Below are positions 1 to 8,737 of a stretch of 56,907 bases of DNA, one piece after another (the stretch's first letter is position 1; every line of letters begins with the position of its first letter). The notes under the pieces are model-generated. The model did not search any database, had not been told where the DNA came from, and was given only the letters and a program-made list of their open reading frames with translations. The position numbers and the translations under genes are program-made. Source of the stretch: an uncultured Acidiferrobacteraceae bacterium (GTDB lineage: Bacteria > Pseudomonadota > Gammaproteobacteria > Acidiferrobacterales > SZUA-150). The stretch is from NCBI GenBank assembly GCA_913009895.1, contig CAJVXY010000019.1:1-56907 (forward strand), written 5' to 3'.

Positions 1-56
1 CGAATAATCCTGAAAGAATAACAAAAGGGTTCAGGAACATTTGGAGCAAAAGAGCT

Positions 57-1454
57 ATGAAACGTAGAGATTTTTTGAAATTAACAGGATCGGTTGGCGC
101 AGGTGTCGTCGGTGGTTTAATGCCGACACTAAAATTATATGCTAACGATAAAGATGGTTACACTGGACCACTGGTACTGACCATAGAAGCCAGGGGTGGT
201 TGGGATCCTACCTCGCTTTGCGACCCTAAAGGTGCTAATAGTGGCGGAAGATTGATAAACAAATTTGCGACCCAAGCCAATTGGTCCACTATTGCTGGTT
301 CGGGTACTAACACTGGCATCGGCGATGAGATTTTTTACGCACCACCGGCGCCCATACATGCTGCCAGAACCGATCTTTTTACCAACCAGGCATTTTTTAC
401 CAATCATGCCAGTCGTATGTTAGTAATTAATGGTGTCGACAATCGAACTACTTCTCATTCCAACGGACGCAGAAATGCCTGGAGTGGTGAGCTGGTACGT
501 AATGCCTACCCAAATATTGGCGCCCTGGTCGCCGGCACCGTCGGCAGACGAAGAGGCATACCGTTTATTTCCAATGGCGGTTACGATGAAACAGGCGGTT
601 TGGTGGCACCGACACGGCTAAATAACAATGGTATTCGAGCCCTGTATGAGATTGCCTATCCAGACTCAATTGTACCGGATAGTCCTGACCCTACCAGTCA
701 AACTTATTTTTCACCCGCAACACAGACAATGATCACCAACGCCCGTGCTGCACGCCTCCAGGAATTACTAAATAACCAGAGATTAACGCGCCTGCAACAG
801 GCCTTGGGTGATTTGATCAGTGCCCGTGCGGATCCCGGCCATCTTAAGGATATGACTATGGATCTTACTAGCAGGCCCGAAAGTACTGAGGCAAGGCTCG
901 TTGCCAGGTCAAGGGCGCGGGATCTATACAGACAGGGTCGTATTGCCTTATCAGCTTACCAAACCGGTGTTTCAGCCGCTGCCCATCTGACGATTGGCGG
1001 ATTCGATACCCACAGCAATCATGACCAAAATCATTACCCGAGAATGATGGATATGCTTATGGGGATTGATGCCATTATCACAGAGATTAATGATCGTGGC
1101 CTGCAGGATCGGGTTGTCATTATGGTGACCTCTGATTTCGGCAGAACTAACCGTTATAACGGTGGTGACGGTAAGGATCATTGGCGTGTCACCAGTGCCT
1201 TGTTTTGGGCCGCCCCAAGTTTTATCCAGGGTAATCGTTGTATTGGCACAACTGATGTCGATCACAGAGCTGAATTTATCCTACCAGCACAAGCAGCAAG
1301 AACCAGTGCCTCGAATATTATCGTCAGGCCTGCCCATATCCATAACGCAATGCGCAGATTGATGGCTGTGGATGGGCTACGACCTGAGTTTAGGCTGGCA
1401 AATGCTGAAGTATCAGATGGTCTTGATTTGTTTGGCAGAGGCGCTGCTTTTTAG
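57..1454 (+). CDS. Tat-exported DUF1501 family protein
   Basis: This is a 465-residue exported protein of the DUF1501 family, which belongs to the alkaline phosphatase/sulfatase-like superfamily and has no assigned reaction. The N-terminus carries a twin-arginine signal (KRRDFLK at residues 2-8, then a Gly/Val-rich hydrophobic stretch), so it should be exported folded to the periplasm. The family signature is near residues 356-376: MVTSDFGRTNR followed by GGDGKDHW, with D360 and H375 as likely metal ligands. DUF1501 genes usually follow a DUF1800 gene. Only 56 bases lie upstream here, and an in-frame stop near base 21 could be the end of such a partner. A strong terminator follows. The family call is secure, the function is unknown. 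Confidence 0.88.
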   Translation: MKRRDFLKLTGSVGAGVVGGLMPTLKLYANDKDGYTGPLVLTIEARGGWDPTSLCDPKGANSGGRLINKFATQANWSTIAGSGTNTGIGDEIFYAPPAPIHAARTDLFTNQAFFTNHASRMLVINGVDNRTTSHSNGRRNAWSGELVRNAYPNIGALVAGTVGRRRGIPFISNGGYDETGGLVAPTRLNNNGIRALYEIAYPDSIVPDSPDPTSQTYFSPATQTMITNARAARLQELLNNQRLTRLQQALGDLISARADPGHLKDMTMDLTSRPESTEARLVARSRARDLYRQGRIALSAYQTGVSAAAHLTIGGFDTHSNHDQNHYPRMMDMLMGIDAIITEINDRGLQDRVVIMVTSDFGRTNRYNGGDGKDHWRVTSALFWAAPSFIQGNRCIGTTDVDHRAEFILPAQAARTSASNIIVRPAHIHNAMRRLMAVDGLRPEFRLANAEVSDGLDLFGRGAAF

Positions 1455-1500
1455 TTGTTAGCCAGATTCTGATTGAACTTAAGGTTTAGTTGTAGTACTC

Positions 1501-1530
1501 AAGCCCCGGTTTCTACCGGGGCTTTTGTTG
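1501..1530 (+). terminator. Rho-independent terminator after the DUF1501 gene
   Basis: A perfect 10-bp stem (AAGCCCCGGT, loop TTCT, ACCGGGGCTT) at 1501-1524 is followed by a T-rich tail. It lies 47 bases after the DUF1501 stop codon and separates that gene from the ApbE block. Confidence 0.85.
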
Positions 1531-1559
1531 TTTGAGCCTGGGTTTTGACCCATGTCTTT

Positions 1560-1906
1560 CCCGTCATGCTGGGCTTGACCTGGCACCCAGGAATTATAAT
1601 AGGGCTCTTGTAGGTTGGGGTGAGGCACGAAGCCCAACACTGTTGGTGTCGTAAGCTGTTGTTTGTTGGACTTCGTTCCTCAGTCCAACCTACGAATCGT
1701 GTGACTGGATTCCGGCTTTCCCATAAAACCTCCTGGCGGAGGTTTGTCATGGACTTCCTAAACCATCTTCGATGGTTCTGGTCGCACTTTAGAATCTCTC
1801 CGAGCTTCATTAAGTACTTCCTACGCTTCGCTCCGGTCGCGCGGGATATGACGAGGTGGTGCAACTACTCCACGCCCGTCATGCCGGACTTGATCCGGCA
1901 TCCAGC
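1560..1906. repeat. Mosaic of dispersed CCCGTCATGC repeats and hairpins
   Basis: Two related 32-base units lie in the same orientation at 1560-1591 and 1875-1906. Both have the form CCCGTCATGC..G.CTTGA followed by CC.GGCA.CCAG. Between them are perfect small hairpins: AAACCTCC-tggc-GGAGGTTT at 1726-1745 and AACCATC-ttc-GATGGTT at about 1760-1776. There are also inverted fragments of the same family: CTGGATTCCGGC near 1705, and CTTCGCTCCGGTCGCGCGGG followed by ATATGACG near 1827-1855. A relative of this last arrangement recurs at 23602-23672. Such units are dispersed intergenic repeats in many proteobacteria. I see no real gene here; the short reading frames crossing it are artefacts of the repeats. 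Confidence 0.7.
1610..1693. repeat. Palindromic GTAGGTTGG element, copy A
   Basis: This 84-bp imperfect palindrome starts GTAGGTTGGGGTGAGGCACG and continues AAGCCCAACA. It ends with the reverse complement of nearly the same arm (CTTCGTTCCTCAG, then TCCAACCTAC). Related elements are at 19939-20002 and 49930-50020. It would fold into a long hairpin in either strand. It sits inside the mosaic repeat region between the DUF1501 and ApbE genes and is non-coding. Confidence 0.8.
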
Positions 1907-1956
1907 ACTTAATTTTCTTTGCGTCCCCGGCCTCTTTGCGGTTCAATATCGCGCCT

Positions 1957-2967
1957 ATGCATTTGAAACAAACATTCCCAGGCGTTTTCATTTTCCTGGT
2001 TAGCACGCTCTGGGCAAGTGTTGCCCCGGCACAATGGCTTAATGATGAACAGGCAATTATGGGCACATCAGTGCGGGTGGAGTTATGGTCGGATAACAAA
2101 ACCGAAGGCCGGTTAGTCATTGCCCAGGTCATGGCAGAAATGCGACGCATTGACCGATTAATGAGCCCATTTAAAGCTGACAGTGCGCTGACAAAAATTA
2201 ATAATTTTGCTGGTAGTCGCCCGGTCAAAATCGGTCAGGAGTTAATGAACCTGATCGACAAATCTTTATCAATATCGAAAAAAACAAAGGGCGCATTCGA
2301 TATTACCTTCGCCAGTGCCGGTTTTATGTATGATTTCAGGCAGAAAAAACATCCCTCGAAAGCATCTCTTAAACAGCTTTTGCCCAGTATTAATTATCGG
2401 CATATCCAGTTAAATCGAAGCAAGCAGACCATATTTTTTAAAGACAAAAATGTAAAAATAGACCTGGGTGGCATCGCCAAAGGTTATGCAGTCGATCTTG
2501 GTATCGCCATTCTGAAAAAAAATAATATTCAGTATGGGATTGTCACTGCAGGCGGCGACAGCCGAATTCTCGGTGATCGCAAGGGACGCCCCTGGTTTGT
2601 CGGCATTCGGGATCCCAGGAATCGCCAGGGACTGGTGGCCAAATTGCCCATGCGCAACGAGGCGATCTCGACTTCTGGTGATTATGAGCGCTTTTTTGAG
2701 GAAAACGGTGTCCGTTATCACCATATTATTAGCCCCAAAACAGGCAAATCTGTCGGTTACATGCGCAGTGCCACGGTACTGGGTCCGGATGCCACCACCA
2801 CGGATGCACTTTCAACCAGTGTTTTCGTATTGGGGGCACGTAAAGGACTGAATTTAATCAATAATATGCCAAAATTTGAGGCAGTCATAATCGATAACCA
2901 GGGCACCATGATGTACTCAAATGGTTTTGAGAACCTGCCACCGACTGACAGGTCTGGGGCAAAATAA
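1957..2967 (+). CDS. apbE: FAD:protein FMN transferase (ApbE)
   Basis: ApbE moves FMN from FAD onto a Thr or Ser of exported redox proteins. The predicted 336-residue product has a signal peptide (about residues 1-26, cleaved after APAQ) and so acts in the periplasm. Family motifs are present in order: AIMGTSVRVELW near residue 33, IDLGGIAKGYAVD, TAGGDSRILGD, AISTSGDYERF, HHIISPKTG, and the C-terminal DATTTDALSTSVFVLG that binds metal and FAD. I chose the ATG at 1957 because the signal peptide starts there; a TTG at 1936 would only add seven non-signal residues. No clear flavinylation target motif was spotted nearby. Its place at the head of the envelope block, with TlpA, DUF4266 and DUF3570 downstream, suggests a role in that system. 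Confidence 0.93.
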   Translation: MHLKQTFPGVFIFLVSTLWASVAPAQWLNDEQAIMGTSVRVELWSDNKTEGRLVIAQVMAEMRRIDRLMSPFKADSALTKINNFAGSRPVKIGQELMNLIDKSLSISKKTKGAFDITFASAGFMYDFRQKKHPSKASLKQLLPSINYRHIQLNRSKQTIFFKDKNVKIDLGGIAKGYAVDLGIAILKKNNIQYGIVTAGGDSRILGDRKGRPWFVGIRDPRNRQGLVAKLPMRNEAISTSGDYERFFEENGVRYHHIISPKTGKSVGYMRSATVLGPDATTTDALSTSVFVLGARKGLNLINNMPKFEAVIIDNQGTMMYSNGFENLPPTDRSGAK

Positions 2968-3368
2968 GGCCGAAAAACCGGCTTTTACGGGGCGGCCAAA
3001 TGAACCAAACCAGACAGCCATGAGACGCGTCGGAACGACCGTTTATCGGCGGATCAGGGCCAGTAAGTAGCTGTTTTTGCTGGTTTTGTGGTATTCTAAG
3101 TATGGAAATTGGTGATAGAGCAGGGTTACATTAAACGCAAAAAAACACCATCATTAGGACTGAAAACGGCCATATTTTTATCAGCATATGAGTCGTTACC
3201 AGGCAGACGTTGAGAGAATATTCTTTTTGATCCGGGCTTTGTAATTATCATGGCATTTATCAAGTTCCGGTCAAGATTCCATAAAAATAATCAATCGTCA
3301 GGAATTAAATTTTGGGTATACGCGAAGTGCGTATTTCCAGAAAACGGTTGATTGGAGGTTAAGGCAAG
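2968..3368. other. Intergenic region upstream of the di-haem lipoprotein
   Basis: About 400 bases without a gene. A weak hairpin directly after apbE (GCCG at 2969-2972, CGGC at 2979-2982, then TTTT) could be a poor terminator. A perfect inverted repeat, ATACGC-gaagt-GCGTAT, lies at 3318-3334, about 35 bases before the next start, and could be an operator or a leader hairpin. A good ribosome binding site (GGAGG, 3354-3358) sits 10 bases before the ATG at 3369. No riboswitch or RNA class was recognised in the rest. Confidence 0.4.
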
Positions 3369-5942
3369 ATGTTTTTATTGTGGCGTAAATCCAGGCAGGT
3401 AGTATCCAGATATATAGTATGGGGACTAATAGCAGTTGTGCTAACAGCGACGGGCTGTGGGCTACAAACGCCTGAAGAAAGTGTCATTCTTGACCAGGTG
3501 CCAATGGCTTTTGTGACCAGGCCAATACCAATATCCCCAATAACTGGTGAGCCCCTATTCGGCGAGCCTACCAACATCACACGTGATTACGAAGATGGCA
3601 CGTTATCCCCCGGGGGCCAGTTGTTAATTCGTTTTAACAGTACGACAAAATCAGTCGCTTATCGCATTACCCAGAACTTGACGAGAAATGATGGTGACGT
3701 GTCTGATCCCGAGTCTTCATTTGACGGCAAAAAACTTGTGTTTGCATTGCGTTGCGGAGTGAGTGCCAGTGGATTGTGTAATGGCAACAACACCTGGAAT
3801 ATCTGGGAATATGATATGAGAGGGGCTGACATCCAGGATGGTATCTTGCGCCAAATTACCGATGATCTTGTTTATAATGATGTTGACCCCGCTTACCTGG
3901 CCGATGGCCGTATTGTGTTCTCATCCAATCGTCAGGAAATGAGTCAGCAAATAATGTCCAACATGGCGGTTGCGCCATACCCTTCTCTTGATGAGTCACA
4001 AGGAGAACAGGCCAGCGTGCTCCATACAATGGATGCAGATGGCAGTAATGTTAGACAAATCTCGTTCGGGCAAAGCCATGATCGTAACCCGGTCCCGGCA
4101 GCCGACGGCACTATTCTTTTTAGTCGTTGGGATCATGCTGGCAATAGAAACAAGTACACAATATATAAAGTAAACCCTGATGGTAGTAACTTGCACGTTG
4201 TTTATGGCGCCCATTCAGGCCCGGCCAATACCGAAGTCAGTTTTTTACATCCACGACCCATGCAGGATGGCCGCATTATGTCGACCATGATGCCCATAAC
4301 GGGTACGAACCTGGGCGGTGCTTTGGCAATTATTAGTGCCGGTGCTGACAACAATGCACATATCCAGGTAACGGCTACCAGCATTCCAGTTACTGCGGCT
4401 TACTCATCTGGTGGTCGTATCACGACCCCGTATCCAGTTTGGGACGGTAGCAACCGTGCCCTGGTTTCATATACACCGCCGAGAACCATAGCCGGTACAT
4501 CGGTCAATGGTACACCTGCCTACGGTATTCGAGTGCTTGATTACAGGGACAGGACATTGCTTTCACTGGCCTTACCGGATATCGGCAGCACCAATCAACC
4601 GTCAGAAATGTTTATTGATCCCATACCCATTATGACTCGCCCACAAACTCCATCGGCGTCTGTCGCTGACGGTGCGAATGCCCTGGCGCTTAAGGGAAAT
4701 CAGCTCGGGACTAATATTGGTGTCGGGGTGGTTAACATAAAAAGTGTTTATTACACCGATTCCCTGGAGCGCATGGGTAATGCATCATTGATTCGGGGCA
4801 TTGATTTTGCCACCGCCCAGGCCGGCATTAGTCCGCAAATTCCAACGACAGTTGTTAGCGGCCAGACCTTCCCCGACCTGAATATGTTAAAATCACCAGT
4901 CCTTGATTTGTTGACCTACCAGGAGCGGCCAGCCAGGTTTATTCGAGTACTCATGGCCTTGCCCTCTCCACCAGAATTACCCACAGTGCCCGGCATGGAT
5001 TCCTCAATTCGAGGCGCCGGCAGTTCTGAAATGCAGGCGATCCTGGGTTATGTGGAGGTCGAGCCTGACGGCTCGGCAAAATTTGAAGTGCCCGCCAATG
5101 TCCCCCTGGCAGTACAGGTGGTGGATGCAGAAGGTCGCGCCTTCGCTTTACATAATGCCTGGTTCCAGGTGCGCCCGGGCGAGACCTTGCGCTGTACTGG
5201 TTGTCATACCAGTCAATCGGCCAACAGTTTTCCTGCCACACTCCCCCATACCGGCCAGGTGCCAAATGAACTGGGTGATCCCCAGACCATGGCCGAAACC
5301 CGTTACCCTTTTGTTCCTCTGGTGGGGGATGCGGGCGCCAGCTTGAGTCCTGATATCACTTTTACAGAATCCTGGACCACGGGGGTTGATGCGCCGATTA
5401 ATCTGGGTCTGTACTCTGATATCAATCCTGCCTGGGCGATAGGCAATGCCGCCTCACCCTACGTCGTAAACCAGGATAACTCTTATAGTCGCATTATTAT
5501 TAATTTTAAGACCCATATTCAACCCATCCTGACTGACCGCTGTGTCTCTTGTCACATGGGCGCCAACCCCCTTTTGTTAGATGTGCCTAATAGTGTAAAC
5601 CCACCATCAGACTGGTGGTTGTCTTATCGTGAGTTAATGAATGTGAATACCGGCGGAGATCCAGATAGAATTAATGATGGCACAGCTTTTGGCGGTGCCA
5701 GGGGCAGTTATATAACGGAAGTGCTGAAAAACCAACCCATGCGCAATATTGGCATGGGTGTCGGGGCGCCAACTTTGCCAGTCACCAATCATTCAGTAGC
5801 CGTCATGATGCCACCGGCTGAATCACGCTTGTTGAATGAATGGCTGGATATCGGTGCCCAGTACTACAACGAACCTTATCTTGATAATGCGTTGGCCGAT
5901 GGCACCAAAAATCTGAACGAATTACGCGGTCCCAACCAGTAA
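3369..5942 (+). CDS. Di-haem beta-propeller lipoprotein, HzsA-related
   Basis: This 857-residue lipoprotein has a lipobox (LTATGC, Cys30) and should be anchored in the envelope. Residues of roughly 90-450 hold repeated PD40/TolB-like blades of the types DGKKLVFALR, DGRIVFSSNR and DGTILFSRWD. A middle domain (DGSAKFEVPANVPLAVQVVD) resembles the one preceding the haem site in hydrazine synthase alpha-like proteins. Two c-type haem motifs follow: CTGCH at 609-613 and CVSCH at 725-729. The protein is therefore probably an extracytoplasmic electron carrier or enzyme. Hydrazine synthesis is not implied: the HzsA-related family is far wider than anammox bacteria, and no HzsB or HzsC genes are seen. 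It is followed 24 bases later by another lipoprotein with a haem-like motif. Confidence 0.82.
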   Translation: MFLLWRKSRQVVSRYIVWGLIAVVLTATGCGLQTPEESVILDQVPMAFVTRPIPISPITGEPLFGEPTNITRDYEDGTLSPGGQLLIRFNSTTKSVAYRITQNLTRNDGDVSDPESSFDGKKLVFALRCGVSASGLCNGNNTWNIWEYDMRGADIQDGILRQITDDLVYNDVDPAYLADGRIVFSSNRQEMSQQIMSNMAVAPYPSLDESQGEQASVLHTMDADGSNVRQISFGQSHDRNPVPAADGTILFSRWDHAGNRNKYTIYKVNPDGSNLHVVYGAHSGPANTEVSFLHPRPMQDGRIMSTMMPITGTNLGGALAIISAGADNNAHIQVTATSIPVTAAYSSGGRITTPYPVWDGSNRALVSYTPPRTIAGTSVNGTPAYGIRVLDYRDRTLLSLALPDIGSTNQPSEMFIDPIPIMTRPQTPSASVADGANALALKGNQLGTNIGVGVVNIKSVYYTDSLERMGNASLIRGIDFATAQAGISPQIPTTVVSGQTFPDLNMLKSPVLDLLTYQERPARFIRVLMALPSPPELPTVPGMDSSIRGAGSSEMQAILGYVEVEPDGSAKFEVPANVPLAVQVVDAEGRAFALHNAWFQVRPGETLRCTGCHTSQSANSFPATLPHTGQVPNELGDPQTMAETRYPFVPLVGDAGASLSPDITFTESWTTGVDAPINLGLYSDINPAWAIGNAASPYVVNQDNSYSRIIINFKTHIQPILTDRCVSCHMGANPLLLDVPNSVNPPSDWWLSYRELMNVNTGGDPDRINDGTAFGGARGSYITEVLKNQPMRNIGMGVGAPTLPVTNHSVAVMMPPAESRLLNEWLDIGAQYYNEPYLDNALADGTKNLNELRGPNQ

Positions 5943-5966
5943 TTACTACTCTTTATATTATTTACC

Positions 5967-6485
5967 ATGATTAAAATTCCAGGTGTAATTTCAGGTTCTG
6001 GCCTGAAAAAAATAAGCATAGTTTTTCTAGTCGCATTTATTTTTGCAACGACGGCATGTGACGTGATAGACAATTCTGAAAGCGATCAGCCAACCGTATG
6101 TTATGACTATTACCAGGCATGTGTCAGTCCCTTGCTGAATACGCCTGTTGCAGGGGGCGCCACTTGTGCCAATGCCGCCTGTCATTTGATTGGTAGTGGC
6201 AGCGGCGGCAGACTTGCAGTTGAGCCAACAGGCAATATCGACAGTTTCAATTCTGCATTTGGCATGGTAGATCTTTTTAGCCCGGATAATAGTCTATTGT
6301 TGACCAAGCCAAGTAGTCCGGCACATACAGGCGGTGTTTTTCCAGCCCTGGCACCCGGCACTGTTTGTTATGATCAGATTCGTACCTGGCTGGATACGGT
6401 TGTGACTGAAAAACCAGCCGACCAAACCGATCCACCCTGTGCAGCTATACCAGCTTGTACGGTACCAGATGCGACTACCTGTTAA
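5967..6485 (+). CDS. Small lipoprotein with a CX4CH haem-like motif
   Basis: The 172-residue product has a hydrophobic signal ending at ATTAC (Cys31), a somewhat off-consensus lipobox. The mature part is Cys-rich. It contains CANAACH at residues 67-73, which fits the rare CX4CH c-type haem motif, followed by a Gly-rich loop and the segment NSLLLTKPSSPAHTGG. Sequences of that kind occur in cytochrome-like domains of planctomycete and gammaproteobacterial surface proteins. Further cysteines lie near the C-terminus (PPCAAIPACTVPDATTC). It lies 24 bases behind the di-haem propeller gene and probably works with it. Haem binding is inferred, and the cysteines could instead form disulfides. Confidence 0.65.
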   Translation: MIKIPGVISGSGLKKISIVFLVAFIFATTACDVIDNSESDQPTVCYDYYQACVSPLLNTPVAGGATCANAACHLIGSGSGGRLAVEPTGNIDSFNSAFGMVDLFSPDNSLLLTKPSSPAHTGGVFPALAPGTVCYDQIRTWLDTVVTEKPADQTDPPCAAIPACTVPDATTC

Positions 6486-6524
6486 AAAATTTCCTGGTGA
6501 AAAAATAATTAAGTATTTTAATAC

Positions 6525-7307
6525 GTGAATATTGAAGTTAAAAAATTCCGGGTAATTCTGTTTGGACTAATGCTTATTGGTAGCTTGGCATCAGGTAACC
6601 TTTATGCAGATGCAGGCGAAGATGCGCCTGACAATGACCCGGAGCGGGTATTGGTTGCTGACCCATATATGGAGTTACGTACCGGACCCGGTCGTGGCTT
6701 CCCCGTTTTTTATGTTGAAGAACGCGGAAAATGGGTGCGTTTATTAAAAAGAAAAACCAGTTGGTACAAAGTAGAGCTGGATAATGGCCAGGTAGGCTGG
6801 GTGGACATGGATCAAATATCCAAAACCCTGTTGGCTGCAGGCCTTGAAAGAACGCTTAAAGACAGCGTGGCGGACGACTTCTTTAATCGCAAAAATGAAG
6901 TTGGTTTTGTCTGGGGCTCCCACGCAGGATTTTCTTTTATTGGAATTTCAGCCGCTAGAAAAATAGGCGATACGTTTTCTATACAAGCAGAATATGCAGA
7001 AGTAGCTGAAGTATTTTCAACTTCGAAGTTGTTTAATTTAAACCTGCTGTCACATCCGTTTGTCGACTGGACATTTCCTCCATATTTTGAACTTGGAGTT
7101 GGTAAGAAAATTGTTGCACCTATCCGGTCCCAGGTGGGACAGGAAAGAACAGATAGCATTACGGCACATTTCGGATTTGGCCTGAAGGCTTATGTGACCA
7201 AGAATTTTGTGGCACGCATATATTATCGTCGGTATGCGTGGTTTTTTGATGAGTTCGATACGCACCCAATTGATGAGTTTGCATTTGGTGCATCATTTTT
7301 CTTTTGA
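6525..7307 (+). CDS. SH3 domain plus outer-membrane beta-barrel protein
   Basis: The start is GTG, the only start that keeps the signal peptide (about residues 1-29, ending YADA). Residues of about 43-95 form a bacterial SH3 domain (VADPYMELRTGPGRGFPVF, then WYKVELDNGQVGWVD), a fold that often binds peptidoglycan. The rest has alternating amphipathic strands and ends in FGASFFF, the terminal aromatic signature of an outer-membrane barrel. The 260-residue protein could thus link the cell wall and outer membrane. It is followed 25 bases later by a second barrel gene. The function is unknown; the domain calls are by sequence pattern. Confidence 0.75.
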   Translation: MNIEVKKFRVILFGLMLIGSLASGNLYADAGEDAPDNDPERVLVADPYMELRTGPGRGFPVFYVEERGKWVRLLKRKTSWYKVELDNGQVGWVDMDQISKTLLAAGLERTLKDSVADDFFNRKNEVGFVWGSHAGFSFIGISAARKIGDTFSIQAEYAEVAEVFSTSKLFNLNLLSHPFVDWTFPPYFELGVGKKIVAPIRSQVGQERTDSITAHFGFGLKAYVTKNFVARIYYRRYAWFFDEFDTHPIDEFAFGASFFF

Positions 7308-7332
7308 GGTAAATTTCCGATAGGAAATAAAT

Positions 7333-7974
7333 ATGATGAGAATAAAAAATAGTCTAATTCAGATACTAGTGGCAGGTTTATTTCTGTTGGGTTCCGGCAG
7401 TTTGCTTGCTGCAGAGTCAGAGCAGGTTATCGAGGCAGATATCGACCGGAGAGAAATACAGGCACCTAACATTGGCTCTCAGGATATCGAGGGCGGGTTC
7501 TTTTTCGGAGTCTTGAGCATCGAGAACTTTGGGTCAAATGCAGTGACTGGTTTACGCCTCGCCTATCATATTACTGAAGATTTTTTTGTAGAAACAACCT
7601 ATGGCCAGTCTACGGTTTCAGATGCTGTCATCAGGGATGAAATTGGCCAGGGGCCCTTTCCTGATGGTAGTGATGAGCAGTTGTACTATTACAATATTTC
7701 AGGTGGTGTCAACTTGTTTCCAGGAGAATTATTCCTGTTTGGGAAATGGCCAGTGGGATCTTCAGTTTATATGAAGCTTGGGGTTGGCACAGTTCGTCTC
7801 GTAGAGGACAAGCAATCATTTAATTTTGGTTTCGGGCTCAGGTTGCTACCATTGGACTGGTTAGCAGTGCATATCGATATGGAAGACCTGATATTTGAGC
7901 AAGACTTCCTGGCCGGACAAAACAGCTTAACTCATAACTTCCAGTTAACTACTGGTGTTACCTTCTATTTTTAA
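7333..7974 (+). CDS. Outer-membrane beta-barrel protein
   Basis: The product has 213 residues with a signal peptide (cleavage near LLAAES). Alternating strands (TGLRLAYHITEDFFVETTYG, FGFGLRLLPLDWLAVHIDME) and a final TGVTFYF with C-terminal Phe fit a small eight-strand-like outer-membrane barrel. It resembles the 'outer membrane beta-barrel domain' proteins that sit beside SH3-barrel proteins. It lies between the SH3-barrel gene and the TlpA gene with short gaps, so it is probably co-transcribed. Its ligand is unknown. Confidence 0.75.
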   Translation: MMRIKNSLIQILVAGLFLLGSGSLLAAESEQVIEADIDRREIQAPNIGSQDIEGGFFFGVLSIENFGSNAVTGLRLAYHITEDFFVETTYGQSTVSDAVIRDEIGQGPFPDGSDEQLYYYNISGGVNLFPGELFLFGKWPVGSSVYMKLGVGTVRLVEDKQSFNFGFGLRLLPLDWLAVHIDMEDLIFEQDFLAGQNSLTHNFQLTTGVTFYF

Positions 7975-8006
7975 AAGAATATATTTATTTAAGGAGCGCT
8001 TAAAAA

Positions 8007-8513
8007 ATGAAATTAAGAAAATTAATATTAGCTACAACTTTAAGTATTATTGTTGCTTTTCCAGCAGCCAATGCATTTGCCGTAATTTCAAAAGGCAAAC
8101 TGGCCCCCGATTTCTCACTCAAGAGCATGTCTGGGGAAAACATTCGTTTAAGTGAAATGCGTGGCAAGGTAGTCATGATAAATTTTTGGGCCACGTGGTG
8201 TGCACCATGCAGAAAGGAAATGCCGCTGCTGAATGATCTTTACAATAAACATAAAAATTCAGGTTTTGTTTTACTGGGTGTCAATATCGATAACACACCT
8301 AAAAATGCTGAAAAAATGGCCAAAAAACTGGGCATAAATTTTCCAATACTTTTTGATAACAGTAAAAAGGTAAGCGAAGCCTATAAGGTAAGTGCCATGC
8401 CTTTTACAATCATCCTCGACAGGAGTGGCAAGGTTAATCAAATTCATAAAGGTTACCTGCCTGGTTATGAGAAAAAATATGACGCACAAGTTAGCAAACT
8501 ACTGGGAAAATAA
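8007..8513 (+). CDS. TlpA-like periplasmic thioredoxin
   Basis: The 168-residue product has a signal peptide (residues 1-25) and a TlpA/ResA-type thioredoxin fold. The redox motif is WCAPC (Cys65, Cys68) in the context NFWATWCAPCRKEMP. The cis-Pro loop is SAMPFTIILDRSG. Such proteins reduce disulfides in the periplasm, for example in apocytochromes or metal-binding proteins. A reductase would suit the nearby CXXCH proteins and the Cys-ending DUF4266 lipoprotein. The stop is one base before the DUF4266 start, so the genes are tightly coupled. The ribosome binding site is AAGGAGCG just upstream. Confidence 0.92.
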   Translation: MKLRKLILATTLSIIVAFPAANAFAVISKGKLAPDFSLKSMSGENIRLSEMRGKVVMINFWATWCAPCRKEMPLLNDLYNKHKNSGFVLLGVNIDNTPKNAEKMAKKLGINFPILFDNSKKVSEAYKVSAMPFTIILDRSGKVNQIHKGYLPGYEKKYDAQVSKLLGK

Positions 8514-8514
8514 G

Positions 8515-8733
8515 ATGGCCAGGTTTAGCTTAATAGTGATTAGTTTTATATTCCTGAGTGCGTGTGGACTGGAGCCATGGGTTAAACCCTATGAACGGGA
8601 GATCCTCGCCGATCCCTTAATGAGCCTGTCCAGGGATCCTGTTGCTGATAATTACAGGCAGCATGTTTATGACACCAGAGAAGGTGCCCGTGGTGCCGGA
8701 ATCAGTCAGGGCGGAGGCTGTGGTTGTAACTGA
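8515..8733 (+). CDS. DUF4266 lipoprotein
   Basis: This 72-residue protein starts one base after the TlpA stop. It has a lipobox (LSAC, Cys17) and the DUF4266 pattern WVKPYEREILADPLM. It ends in a Gly-rich tail, REGARGAGISQGGGCGCN. The CGC tail is a likely metal-binding or thiol site and a plausible substrate of the upstream TlpA. A longer frame from 8392 exists but would run through the tlpA gene in another frame; the start at 8515 gives the lipoprotein signal. TlpA-DUF4266-DUF3570 is a recurring gene trio in proteobacteria, with no established function known to me. Confidence 0.85.
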   Translation: MARFSLIVISFIFLSACGLEPWVKPYEREILADPLMSLSRDPVADNYRQHVYDTREGARGAGISQGGGCGCN

Positions 8734-8737
8734 TACC

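Noticed and set aside
1620..2003. 127-codon frame
   Set aside because: It runs through the palindromic repeats and into the apbE start in another frame.
2968..3368. Possible riboswitch or small RNA before the di-haem lipoprotein
   Set aside because: No conserved core of a known class (for example c-di-GMP or cobalamin) could be found; only one short hairpin is certain.
3369..5942. Hydrazine synthase (anammox) interpretation
   Set aside because: Only the alpha-like domains are present, other hydrazine genes are missing, and the family is widespread outside anammox bacteria.
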